Counted from the stretch's first letter, positions 1 to 6,385 are shown. The stretch is DNA of 7,333 bases from Sulfuricurvum sp. (GCA_024635855.1 JAGXHZ010000089.1:1-7333), one strand, 5' to 3'. Notes: generated from the letters alone by a model not told the origin. Numbers and translations: made by a program.

Positions 1-976
1 AAAGAGAATCTTGAAATTGCTTGGCGTAGGCGAGAGTCGTTTGGAGGTTCATGGTACCGTTGAGGGTATGACGCTGTTTGAGGTAGATTTCATCGCGAGT
101 TGTGTTGATGCGCTCCAATACCGACATAGGCTGGCTGATGAGAGGATTGTTAACATTACCACCTGCAAATGCAGGGTCGTTGTTAGTAGGATCATAGTTC
201 GCTACCGCAGAACTTTCTGAAACCATCGGTCCGCCAAACGAGTTGGACGTAAAATGGCTCGCTTTGAGTTCGATCGAATCATACGGTGAAAACTCATGCG
301 TCAGCATAAGGGAGAGAGATTGATTTTCCAAACTCGGCGATTCACTGAGACCATTGTGATCGTTGTCTACTTGATCTTGAGTGTGATAGGACGCTGAAAC
401 GAGTATGCCGGTTTTTTTGTCGGCACTCATGGCTTCACCCAAAATAGAGTAGTTTTTGGTTCCCAATGTTCCTACGGAGAGATCCGTCTCAATAGCATTG
501 TTACGCGGTTTACGAGGGATAATGTTGATGGTTCCGCCGATGGCTTCAGGCGCTGTAAGCGACGTTCCTGCCCCGCGAGCAATCTCGATACTTTCGATGT
601 CCGAAGTACCGATAGCGTCCATCCCGTAAAAACTCGATACGGTTGAATTAAAAGGGATACCGTCAATCAATACCGTCGTATGTTCCCCTTTAAGACCGTT
701 TATTTGTACGCGTTTTAGCCCACAGATGGAACAGCCGGTAGTGACATTGATCCCAACTTCTTGACCGATGGCTTCGGCGAGGGTAGAAGATTGTGTATGC
801 TCAAGTTCTTTTTTATCAATCACTTCCGTTTTTTCAACTAAATCTTTGAGTAAGCCTTTATGTTGGATAGTAGTAGTTATAGAGCCATCGACCGTGATAG
901 TATCGAGGTGGGCTTCGTTAGCGCAAGCAAGAGTACAGATTGCGGCACATGCCACGAGAGAAAGTGTTTTTTTCAT
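1..976 (-). CDS. TonB-dependent outer-membrane receptor, N-terminal part (3' end outside window)
   Basis: This gene was read directly on the minus strand; 325 residues are visible and the frame stays open at the window edge. The start ATG (976-974) has an AGGA ribosome site 7 bases upstream. Residues 1-19 form a signal peptide (MKK, hydrophobic core, LACA). A TonB-box-like DTITV follows at 25-29. The plug domain covers about 42-150, with LIDGIPF near 103-109 and the typical RGAGTSLTAPEAIGGTINI stretch; beta-barrel strands begin after that. Family knowledge: such receptors import metal complexes, cofactors or other scarce ligands across the outer membrane using TonB-ExbBD energy. Unusual is a CSICG motif (Cys82, Cys85) in the plug, just before the conserved QINGL...VLIDG segment. 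The gene lies 51 bases downstream of a small His/Cys protein and probably shares its transcript. The substrate is unknown; a metal or metal complex is inferred from the cysteines and the neighbour. Confidence 0.93.
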   Translation of the reverse strand, partial: MKKTLSLVACAAICTLACANEAHLDTITVDGSITTTIQHKGLLKDLVEKTEVIDKKELEHTQSSTLAEAIGQEVGINVTTGCSICGLKRVQINGLKGEHTTVLIDGIPFNSTVSSFYGMDAIGTSDIESIEIARGAGTSLTAPEAIGGTINIIPRKPRNNAIETDLSVGTLGTKNYSILGEAMSADKKTGILVSASYHTQDQVDNDHNGLSESPSLENQSLSLMLTHEFSPYDSIELKASHFTSNSFGGPMVSESSAVANYDPTNNDPAFAGGNVNNPLISQPMSVLERINTTRDEIYLKQRHTLNGTMNLQTTLAYAKQFQDSL

Positions 977-1027
977 AGTAATATCCTAATTGTTTAATAA
1001 AATAGTTTAAAATTTAGTGAGTAACGA

Positions 1028-1285
1028 TTAGGATAGAGGAGGGGAACGGCTTCGTGTTGGAATTGAGGGTGCGGTTAGGAATGTAATGTGAGAAATCGTA
1101 AACGGTTCATAAATTTGGTCAATGAACACCAGAGCAGGTGTGTCACCTAAAAGTCCAGGGGTATGTGAAAGAACACACACTTCACACATATCCCCATCTT
1201 GATGAGAGTGACTGCTTTCATGAATAGCACCGACAAAAAGCGAGAGGATAAACAACAGTGCAAAGAGTCGTCGAAATCGCTGCAT
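1028..1285 (-). CDS. Small secreted or membrane-anchored His/Cys protein (DUF2946-like), partner of the TonB receptor
   Basis: This is an 85-residue protein. A basic N-terminus (MQRFRR) is followed by a hydrophobic segment at about 7-20, reading as a signal peptide or anchor. Next comes a compact His/Cys cluster: H22, H26, H28, then C34-E-V-C37 and H41. The C-terminus ends in an SRSPPLS tail. The arrangement (signal, His-rich stretch, CxxC, terminal R-x-PP) resembles short DUF2946-type proteins found beside outer-membrane receptors, but I recognise it only by shape. The start ATG (1285-1283) has GGGAGG just upstream; an overlapping ATG 4 bases earlier is out of frame. The gene sits first in a unit with the receptor and follows a good TATAAT. 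Its role is inferred to be periplasmic metal binding or sensing connected with receptor cargo. The exact function is unknown. Confidence 0.72.
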   Translation of the reverse strand: MQRFRRLFALLFILSLFVGAIHESSHSHQDGDMCEVCVLSHTPGLLGDTPALVFIDQIYEPFTISHITFLTAPSIPTRSRSPPLS

Positions 1286-1294
1286 TCATCCTCC

Positions 1295-1318
1295 CTATAA
1301 TTTTAAAGGGAATTATAG
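1295..1318. repeat. Perfect 8-base inverted repeat holding two face-to-face TATAAT boxes
   Basis: CTATAATT (1295-1302) and AATTATAG (1311-1318) are exact inverted copies around an 8-base spacer. Each arm contains a TATAAT, one reading right toward the carboxypeptidase gene (1296-1301) and one reading left toward the small-protein gene (1317-1312). If both are used, the two start sites would lie within a few bases of each other and the transcripts would overlap. Only the left-reading box is backed by a nearby start codon at ideal distance. The right-reading one would give a leader of about 65 bases. Confidence 0.5.
1312..1317 (-). promoter_or_regulatory. Sigma-70 -10 element for the small protein/receptor unit
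   Basis: On the minus strand the bases read GCTATAATT, a perfect TATAAT 26 bases upstream of the small-protein start codon. Campylobacterota sigma-70 promoters often rely on the -10 with a poorly conserved -35, and no clear -35 is seen here. The 11-base palindrome at 1321-1331 lies directly upstream. Confidence 0.6.
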
Positions 1319-1320
1319 CG

Positions 1321-1331
1321 AATGGACCATT
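1321..1331. promoter_or_regulatory. Operator-like palindrome AATGG-A-CCATT
   Basis: Two perfect 5-base arms surround one central base, 3 bases upstream of the left-reading TATAAT, where a bound repressor would block RNA polymerase. It does not match a Fur box or another site that I can name. A metal-responsive regulator is a guess from the downstream genes. Confidence 0.3.
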
Positions 1332-1374
1332 GTTTGCTTAATGATACTTACTTGATAATTTAAAAGGTTTTGGA

Positions 1375-2181
1375 ATGATAAAGAAAATTTTTGGATTGAG
1401 TTTAACGCTTTGCGTCACACTTTTTGGGGCTATTGATAAACATGAACTGGATGAACTCAAAGTGGGAGCCTTGGTTGTCAAAGATTTGAATACTAAACAT
1501 ATTTTGTATTCAAAAGATGGGGAAAAACGAGCCAGTCCGGCAAGTCTGACAAAAGTAATGACCGTACTTTTAGCGATACAAAGCGGAAAAATGAATCAGG
1601 CCGTGACGATTACGCGTGAAATGACCAAAGTGGAGCCTACTATAGCTGGGTATAAGCGCGGTGATGTCGTTTTGATGTCGGATTTGGTAAAAGCTGCGAT
1701 GATTAAATCCGATAACGATGCGGCAAAAGCGATAGCCATTACCGTAGGCGGGGATGAAGAGCATTTTATCGCGATGATGAATAGCAAAGCTCGAAAAATC
1801 GGGATGAGTCATACTCACTTTAGCAATCCGTGCGGTTATGACGGAGATGATCATTATTCTTCACCGAATGATTTGCTAAAAATGACTGAGTATGCGATTA
1901 AAAATTCAACCTTCAATGCAATCAGCAAACTCAACAGTCACACATATTACGCACTTAATAAAGATAAATTGAAACTTTTCACTGCCTATACTCACAATCG
2001 TCTTTTGAACCGCTACCAATATGCTGTTGGAGTAAAAACAGGCTTCACAAACAAAGCAGGAGCATGTTTAATCGCTCGTGCGAAAAAAGACGGACGTGAT
2101 TGTCTGATCGTTATGATGAATGCCAAAGTAGATCGATGGAAAACGGCAAAAACGATTTTTGAGCAGGTATTAGAGAGTTAA
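1375..2181 (+). CDS. D-alanyl-D-alanine carboxypeptidase (peptidase family S11, PBP5/6-like)
   Basis: This 268-residue periplasmic enzyme removes the terminal D-alanine of peptidoglycan pentapeptides, limiting cross-linking. Residues 1-19 look like a signal peptide. All three penicillin-binding motifs are present and correctly ordered: SxxK as S57-L-T-K60 (nucleophile S57), SDN at 112-114, and KTG at 221-223 followed by FT. The S11 signature GMSHTHFSNPCG at 143-154 is also visible. At 268 residues it contains only the catalytic domain; the C-terminal beta domain and amphipathic membrane anchor of E. coli DacA (about 400 residues) are absent, so it may be soluble in the periplasm. AAGG at 1363-1366 lies 8 bases before the ATG. 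The gene ends inside the convergent glycosylase gene (12-base overlap), leaving no room for a separate terminator. The family call is firm; the dac paralogue is not resolved. Confidence 0.95.
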   Translation: MIKKIFGLSLTLCVTLFGAIDKHELDELKVGALVVKDLNTKHILYSKDGEKRASPASLTKVMTVLLAIQSGKMNQAVTITREMTKVEPTIAGYKRGDVVLMSDLVKAAMIKSDNDAAKAIAITVGGDEEHFIAMMNSKARKIGMSHTHFSNPCGYDGDDHYSSPNDLLKMTEYAIKNSTFNAISKLNSHTYYALNKDKLKLFTAYTHNRLLNRYQYAVGVKTGFTNKAGACLIARAKKDGRDCLIVMMNAKVDRWKTAKTIFEQVLES

Positions 2182-2664
2182 ATATCGATTTAAAAATTCT
2201 TTATAAAGAATGGTTTTTTCTTTTCGTGTCATCGCTGCATGGGCGGGTGAGGTGGAAGGAAGTAATACGGTTTCAATTTCTAACTTTTTGAAATTTTTTT
2301 GGAACAGATCAAACGCTTTTTTCCCTGTAAACGCGATAGCTTTAATATTTGGATACTCCGCCAGCAGTTTTTTAAAATCATTGGGAATGATATTTTTTAG
2401 ATTGCTGTCACTTGAATTACTCCGCTCGCACGAACCGATTACATCCCACAATCCGATTCCTTTTTCGATACAAAAATTTATTTTATTTTCATTATCATAA
2501 AACGTTACCCCAAATATTTCCTCCATAATCGACCAAAAGGTGTTACGGGGATGAGCATAATAAAAGGAGTGTTCAAAGGATGCGATACTGGGAAAGCTTC
2601 CAAGAAACAGTATTTGGGTGTTTTCATCGATGATGGGAGAAAAGGGATGCTTATACGATTCCAT
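2170..2664 (-). CDS. DNA-deoxyinosine (hypoxanthine) glycosylase, UDG superfamily family 6
   Basis: This 164-residue enzyme is expected to cut hypoxanthine (deaminated adenine) out of DNA in base-excision repair. The family signature is clear: LGSFPSIAS at 21-29, then FYYAHPRNTFW at 34-44, where N41 is the conserved asparagine associated with catalysis in family 6. GLWDVIGSC follows at 70-78, and LPSTSPAHA at 134-142 is the C-terminal DNA-contact motif. The length is normal for the family (about 160-170). The ATG at 2664-2662 gives an N-terminus (YKHPFSPIIDENTQILFLGS) that aligns with the family as I remember it. No good ribosome site sits at the usual distance: GAGG is about 16 bases away, and TAAAAT boxes begin 9 and 19 bases upstream, so a very short leader is possible. 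It is transcribed divergently from purH and overlaps the carboxypeptidase tail by 12 bases. Confidence 0.92.
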   Translation of the reverse strand: MESYKHPFSPIIDENTQILFLGSFPSIASFEHSFYYAHPRNTFWSIMEEIFGVTFYDNENKINFCIEKGIGLWDVIGSCERSNSSDSNLKNIIPNDFKKLLAEYPNIKAIAFTGKKAFDLFQKNFKKLEIETVLLPSTSPAHAAMTRKEKTILYKEFLNRYLTL

Positions 2665-2672
2665 GATGAGAG

Positions 2673-2690
2673 ATTTTACCTCATTTTACC
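2673..2690 (-). promoter_or_regulatory. Tandem TAAAAT boxes, candidate promoter of the hypoxanthine glycosylase
   Basis: The minus strand reads GGTAAAAT twice with a 10-base period (plus-strand ATTTTACC at 2673-2680 and 2683-2690). Each TAAAAT is one mismatch from TATAAT. The distal copy would start transcription about 10-12 bases before the ATG, and the proximal copy would give a leaderless message. Which one is used, if either, is not decidable here. Confidence 0.35.
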
Positions 2691-2711
2691 TTCCCCTAAA
2701 CCACCATTCGT

Positions 2712-2717
2712 TACAAT
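2712..2717 (+). promoter_or_regulatory. Candidate -10 (TACAAT) for purH
   Basis: TACAAT lies 45 bases before the purH ATG in an AT-rich divergent region and is one mismatch from consensus. No convincing -35 is visible. It is bracketed by two exact CCACCATT copies (2701-2708 and 2719-2726). Confidence 0.35.
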
Positions 2718-2732
2718 TCCACCATTAATTCA

Positions 2733-2748
2733 TGGGTCTAAGTACCCA
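2733..2748 (+). promoter_or_regulatory. Small hairpin in the purH leader
   Basis: TGGGT (2733-2737) and ACCCA (2744-2748) can pair around a 6-base loop, ending just before the purH ribosome site AAAGGA. It is too small to be a terminator and has no T-run. It could tune translation or be chance. Confidence 0.25.
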
Positions 2749-2762
2749 ATCAAAGGAACTGC

Positions 2763-4298
2763 ATGAAGCGTGCATTACTCAGTGTCAGTGATAAAAGTAA
2801 TATCGTAGAATTCGCTAAATCTCTCATCGGTTTGGACTATGAAATCGTCTCTACGGGCGGAACGTACAAAATGTTGCGTGATGCAGGTGTCGATGCTATC
2901 GAGATTGATGATGTGACAGGATTTCCGGAGATGTTTGACGGTCGGGTTAAAACCCTTAATCCGTATATCCACGGGGGTATTTTGTTTCGTCGTGATTTGG
3001 ATTCTCATGTCAATACGGCGATGGAATACGGGATTGTTGAAATAGATCTTGTATGTGTAAATCTTTATCCGTTTAAAGCGACCATCGAGCGTACCGATGA
3101 CTTCGAAGAGATTATTGAAAACATCGACATCGGAGGACCTGCAATGGTTCGATCTGCTGCAAAAAACTTTACAGATGTTCATATCATTACTGATCCAAGT
3201 GATTATTCTGTGGTTCTTAACGCCATCCAAAATGATGAAGATACCGTTGAATTTCGTCGTAGTTTGATGATCAAAGCGTATGAGCATACGGCGGCGTATG
3301 ACTCCATGATCGCCAACTACATGAATAAGCGTTTCAACAACGGCATGGGGGAAAAGCAGTTTATCGTTGGAAACAAAGTAATGGACACCCGTTATGGAGA
3401 AAACCCGCATCAAAAAGGCGGCTTGTACGAGTTTGATACTTTCTTCTCTAAAAACTTCAAAACCCTCAAAGGGGAAGCAAGCTTCAACAACCTCACCGAC
3501 ATCAGCGGAGCGGTGAAAATTGCAGCGGCATTTGGAGATGAGAATGCGATTTGTATTGTTAAACACGGTAATCCATGCGGATTTGCAATACGTGACAATA
3601 TGATGGATGCGTATACCGAAGCACTTAAATGTGATCCGATTTCAGCATTTGGCGGTGTCGTTGCAGTCAATGGCGTTGTGACCAAAGAGCTTGCCCTTAA
3701 AATGAATGAGATGTTTTTGGAAGTAATTATTGCAGGCAAAATCGATGAAGAGGCACAAGCGGTATTCGAGCCGAAAAAACGTCTTAAACTATTTGAATAC
3801 GGCAGTGATCGTATTCTTCTGAGCCGTGATGCAGTCGATTTTAAACACATTGACGGCGGATTTGTATTCCAAGACGCGGATCGTGTGGGTGACGATGAGG
3901 TTAAAAATGCCAAATTGGTGACAAAGCACACAGCAAGCGAGAGTGAACTTAAAGACGCTGAAATCGCGTATAAAGTAGCCTCATTAACCAAATCAAACTG
4001 TGTTGTGTACGTAAAAGACTCCGCGATGGTAGCAGTGGGTATGGGGATGACGTCTCGTGTCGATGCAGCCCGTTGTGCATTACGAAAAGCGGAAGAGATG
4101 GGTCTGGATGTGAGCGGTTCGGCTCTTGCTTCTGAAGCATTTTTCCCATTCCGCGATTCGATCGATGCGGCAGCGGGTGCGGGTGTCAAAACTGTTATCC
4201 AGCCGGGTGGTTCGGTACGTGATGAAGAGGTCATCGCGGCGGCAGATGAACATGGGGTGTCGTTGTATTTCACCGGAACACGACACTTTCTGCACTAA
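2763..4298 (+). CDS. purH: Bifunctional AICAR formyltransferase / IMP cyclohydrolase
   Basis: The protein is 511 residues, full length for the family. It catalyses the last two steps of de novo purine synthesis in the cytoplasm: formylation of AICAR with 10-formyl-THF, then ring closure to IMP. The N-terminal MGS-like cyclohydrolase domain (about 1-140) shows SVSDK 7-11, STGGT 30-34, [14 protein letters not shown] 52-65 and [17 protein letters not shown]. The formyltransferase domain shows RYGENPHQ 210-217, the catalytic pair K267-H268 in KHGNPCG, then [28 protein letters not shown] and PGGS 481-484, ending in FTGTRHFLH. No expected motif is missing. AAAGGA at 2752-2757 precedes the ATG by 5 bases. 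It appears monocistronic: its upstream neighbour diverges, and the cbpA operon downstream has its own promoter. It supplies the purine pool; the adjacent hypoxanthine glycosylase deals with the deaminated purine in DNA, but I infer no regulatory link. Confidence 0.98.
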   Translation: MKRALLSVSDKSNIVEFAKSLIGLDYEIVSTGGTYKMLRDAGVDAIEIDDVTGFPEMFDGRVKTLNPYIHGGILFRRDLDSHVNTAMEYGIVEIDLVCVNLYPFKATIERTDDFEEIIENIDIGGPAMVRSAAKNFTDVHIITDPSDYSVVLNAIQNDEDTVEFRRSLMIKAYEHTAAYDSMIANYMNKRFNNGMGEKQFIVGNKVMDTRYGENPHQKGGLYEFDTFFSKNFKTLKGEASFNNLTDISGAVKIAAAFGDENAICIVKHGNPCGFAIRDNMMDAYTEALKCDPISAFGGVVAVNGVVTKELALKMNEMFLEVIIAGKIDEEAQAVFEPKKRLKLFEYGSDRILLSRDAVDFKHIDGGFVFQDADRVGDDEVKNAKLVTKHTASESELKDAEIAYKVASLTKSNCVVYVKDSAMVAVGMGMTSRVDAARCALRKAEEMGLDVSGSALASEAFFPFRDSIDAAAGAGVKTVIQPGGSVRDEEVIAAADEHGVSLYFTGTRHFLH

Positions 4299-4304
4299 AA
4301 ACAC

Positions 4305-4323
4305 TTGCGTCTTCAAGGCGCAA
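4305..4323 (+). other. Weak stem-loop after purH
   Basis: TTGCGTC (4305-4311) can pair with GGCGCAA (4317-4323), including one G-T pair, around a TTCAA loop. It begins 7 bases after the purH stop. No T-run follows (the next bases are TCTTCAATC), so it is not a convincing intrinsic terminator; it may stabilise the 3' end or assist Rho-dependent ending. Confidence 0.3.
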
Positions 4324-4370
4324 TCTTCAATCTTCTCTTTCTCCCAATTCAACGCATATCTGCTTTTAAC

Positions 4371-4391
4371 CTTGATTGACTTTGACTCAAC
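4371..4391. promoter_or_regulatory. HAIR box: HspR operator upstream of cbpA
   Basis: The known HspR-associated inverted repeat is CTTGAGT, 7 bases, ACTCAAG. Here CTTGATT (4371-4377) and ACTCAAC (4385-4391) are spaced by exactly 7 bases and match 12 of 14 consensus positions. The site covers the -35 hexamer of the cbpA promoter, so bound HspR would exclude RNA polymerase. In Helicobacter and Campylobacter, cbpA-hspR is a known HspR-autoregulated operon, which supports the call. Confidence 0.72.
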
Positions 4392-4405
4392 TATTCTGTT
4401 ATAAT
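4376..4405 (+). promoter_or_regulatory. Sigma-70 promoter of the cbpA-hspR-ung operon
   Basis: The -35 is TTGACT (4376-4381) and the -10 is a perfect TATAAT (4400-4405), with an 18-base spacer. Transcription should start near 4412, giving a leader of about 34 bases with AGGA (4436-4439) 6 bases before the cbpA ATG. It is the best promoter in the window and overlaps the HAIR operator. Confidence 0.78.
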
Positions 4406-4445
4406 TTTTGTTAAATAATTAACTATATTTTCAACAGGATTTAAA

Positions 4446-5318
4446 ATGTCAAAAAGTTTATACACTACGTTAGAAGTTGCAGCAGGTGCAAGCGAAACAG
4501 AGATCAAAAAAGCTTACCGTAAGCTCGCGCGTCAATACCATCCCGATGTGAACAAAGACCCCGCAGCGGAAGAAAAATTTAAAGAGATTAATGCGGCGTA
4601 TGAAGTGCTCAGCGATAAAGAAAAACGTGCTAAATACGATCAGTACGGGGATTCGATGTTCGGCGGGCAAAATTTCCACGATTTCTCACGCGCTCAAGGC
4701 GGTAATGTCGATTTAGATGAGATTTTACGCAGTATGTTCGGTGGAGGCGGCGGTGGATTTAGCGGCGGCGGTTTCGGAGGAGGCGGATTTGGCGGTGGCT
4801 TCGGTGGCGCGATGAACCTTGATCTTGATGCCAATGTTACTATTCCATTTGCTGTGGCTGTTTTGGGCGGTAAACACACGATTAGCCTTTCGGGAGAGAG
4901 TTTTGACATCAAAATTCCTGCTGGGATTAAAAGCGGTGAAAAGCTTCGTGTTCGCGGAAAAGGGAAACGTCATGGTGCGCAATCGGGTGATTTGTATCTA
5001 CGTATCGATATTTCTGCCAATCCTGAGTATGAGCGCGAGGGAGACAATCTTGTGAAAACATTCAGTGTACCTCTCTATGCGGCACTGTTTGGTGGTAAAG
5101 TGGCGGTTCAAACATTGGACAAAGAGGTGACTCTAAAAGTGCCTGAAAACACCAAAAATGGTCAGCGTTTCCGTCTTAAAGAGATGGGCGTGATGAATCG
5201 TCAAAGCGGTGTTCGCGGAGATTTATATCTCAAGGCTAATATTATATTGCCTGCCGTAGATAAAATCGATGCGGATCTTGTTGAGCAGATGAAAAAATCC
5301 CTTCCGCAAGGAGACTAG
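4446..5318 (+). CDS. cbpA: DnaJ-family co-chaperone CbpA
   Basis: This 290-residue cytoplasmic J-domain protein stimulates DnaK ATPase and delivers unfolded substrates. The J domain spans about 4-70, with the essential HPD at 32-34 and a [14 protein letters not shown] helix. A linker (FGGQNFHDF) leads to a glycine/phenylalanine-rich stretch at about 98-121. The two C-terminal substrate-binding beta domains follow, with [17 protein letters not shown] in the first and [12 protein letters not shown] at the second. The CxxCxGxG zinc repeats of true DnaJ are absent, so this is a type II protein like CbpA, and 290 residues is normal. It heads an operon with hspR 3 bases downstream and should be repressed through the HAIR box. 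It ends in TAG, whereas every other genuine stop seen in this window is TAA, and that TAG is in frame with the hspR start. Confidence 0.96.
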   Translation: MSKSLYTTLEVAAGASETEIKKAYRKLARQYHPDVNKDPAAEEKFKEINAAYEVLSDKEKRAKYDQYGDSMFGGQNFHDFSRAQGGNVDLDEILRSMFGGGGGGFSGGGFGGGGFGGGFGGAMNLDLDANVTIPFAVAVLGGKHTISLSGESFDIKIPAGIKSGEKLRVRGKGKRHGAQSGDLYLRIDISANPEYEREGDNLVKTFSVPLYAALFGGKVAVQTLDKEVTLKVPENTKNGQRFRLKEMGVMNRQSGVRGDLYLKANIILPAVDKIDADLVEQMKKSLPQGD

Positions 5319-5321
5319 ATT

Positions 5322-5708
5322 ATGCACCATTTTGATGAACCGGTATACATGATTAGTATCGTGGCAAAAATTTTGGATATTCATCCTCAGACGCTACGCC
5401 AATATGAGAGAGAAAACCTTATAGCTCCTTCACGCTCGGATGGACGAATACGTCTTTATTCTCAGCGTGATATTTAGAAAATTAAAACCATTTTACGACT
5501 TACTCGTGAAGTAGGGGTAAATCTCGCTGGTGTGGATGTGGTAATGCGTCTGAAAAGTAAAATGGAGATGATGGAGCAGGAGATGATGGAGTTGCGCGCA
5601 GAAATCTCACGTATGCGAAGTTCTAGCGGTGTTCCTCTTGAAAAATCATTGGTGACGACGCGCAGTATTTATGAAATGGTAATTTTTGAGGATGATATTC
5701 TCAAATAA
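5322..5708 (+). pseudogene. hspR: MerR-family heat-shock repressor HspR, interrupted by an in-frame amber codon
   Basis: Read through, this is a 128-codon gene. AAGGAG (5308-5313) lies 8 bases before the ATG. The MerR helix-turn-helix is typical of Hsp[13 protein letters not shown] at 7-18, [14 protein letters not shown] at 21-34, and the wing [11 protein letters not shown] at 41-51. Codon 52 (5475-5477) is TAG where relatives have a charged or polar residue (RDI-x-KIK); GAG, AAG or CAG would each need one base change. After it the frame stays open for 76 codons and keeps the HspR hallmark EVGVNLAGV (63-71), then a Met/Glu-rich coiled coil at about 75-97. Termination at TAG would leave 51 residues, lacking dimerisation parts. 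A restart at ATG 5544 would lack the DNA-binding domain. A CbpM-like modulator is an alternative, but the GVNLAGV segment and the upstream HAIR box favour HspR. The break may be a real mutation, a sequencing error or readthrough. Confidence 0.85.
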
Positions 5709-6385
5709 TGACAACTAATCCGATTATTCATGAAAGTTGGAAAGACGCATTAGAAAACGAATTTAACGATGCTTACATGGAAGCATTAAAAGTTTTTTTG
5801 GTGGAAGAAAAAAAGAGTTATACCATTTTTCCGCAGAGTAAAAATATTTTTAATGCGTTCAATTCTTCCCCATTTGAATCGGTGAAAGTTATTATTCTAG
5901 GGCAAGATCCGTATCATGGGGCAGGGCAAGCACATGGATTGTCTTTTTCGGTTCAAGCAGGCGTTGCTTCTCCACCCTCCCTCCAAAATATTTTTAAAGA
6001 ACTAGTGGATGACATCGGATGCCCTTTTCCAAAAAGCGGTGATTTGAGTCATTGGGCGCAGCAGGGAGTACTGTTGTTGAATACACTTTTAACGGTTCGG
6101 CAAGGAGAACCCTTTTCGCATAAAGATCGCGGATGGGAAAGATTTACCGATCAGGTCATTCGAACATTGAGCCAACAGCGAGAACATCTCGTATTTATTC
6201 TCTGGGGTGCTCCTGCGGGGAAAAAAAGTATTTTGATTGATGAGACAAAGCATTTGGTTTTAAAAGCTCCGCATCCTTCACCGCTCTCCTCTTATCGAGG
6301 CTTTTTCGGTTCTAAACCTTTTAGTAAAACCAATGCGTATTTATTGGAGCAAGGGGTTGCTCCGATTGATTGGTGTATCATTTAA
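5708..6385 (+). CDS. ung: Uracil-DNA glycosylase (family 1)
   Basis: This 225-residue base-excision repair enzyme hydrolyses uracil from DNA. Motifs in order: the active-site loop GQDPYHGAGQAHGLSFSV at 65-82, with general base D67; PPSLQNIFKEL; WAQQGVLLLNTLLTVR, which holds the uracil-specificity asparagine; VFILWGAPAGKK; and the DNA-intercalation loop HPSPLS from H189, followed by RGFFGSKPFSKTN. It ends with PIDW. Length and motifs are complete. The ATG shares one base with the hspR stop (TAATG), and no good ribosome site lies at normal distance (GAGG is about 18 bases away). Translation is therefore probably coupled to hspR, so the hspR amber may reduce Ung synthesis. It is the last gene of the cbpA operon and overlaps the convergent downstream gene by 4 bases. 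Confidence 0.97.
   Translation: MTTNPIIHESWKDALENEFNDAYMEALKVFLVEEKKSYTIFPQSKNIFNAFNSSPFESVKVIILGQDPYHGAGQAHGLSFSVQAGVASPPSLQNIFKELVDDIGCPFPKSGDLSHWAQQGVLLLNTLLTVRQGEPFSHKDRGWERFTDQVIRTLSQQREHLVFILWGAPAGKKSILIDETKHLVLKAPHPSPLSSYRGFFGSKPFSKTNAYLLEQGVAPIDWCII

Noticed and set aside
768..989. A 73-codon plus-strand open frame
   Set aside because: It is antisense to the signal peptide and plug start of the TonB receptor and has no family features.
1341..1363. Possible Fur box near TGATACTTACTTGATAAT
   Set aside because: Only one half (TGATAAT) resembles the Fur hexamers; there is no inverted partner at the right spacing.
2775..3566. Long minus-strand open frame (263 codons) inside purH
   Set aside because: It is a shadow of the purH coding strand; the antisense protein has no recognisable domain, and purH is full length and intact.
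3410..4273. Long minus-strand open frame (287 codons) inside purH
   Set aside because: It is Ser/Ala-rich antisense translation of purH codons with no domain or promoter.
4305..4323. Intrinsic terminator for purH
   Set aside because: The stem is short, with a G-T pair, and no T-run follows; listed only as a weak stem-loop.
4738..4812. GGN-rich tandem repeat as a possible phase-variation tract
   Set aside because: It stays in frame and encodes the normal Gly/Phe linker of J-domain proteins; there is no homopolymer run of the kind used for slippage.
4694..4982. Minus-strand proline/alanine-rich open frames over cbpA
   Set aside because: They are antisense readings of the glycine-rich linker of CbpA; the low complexity comes from the GGN repeats.
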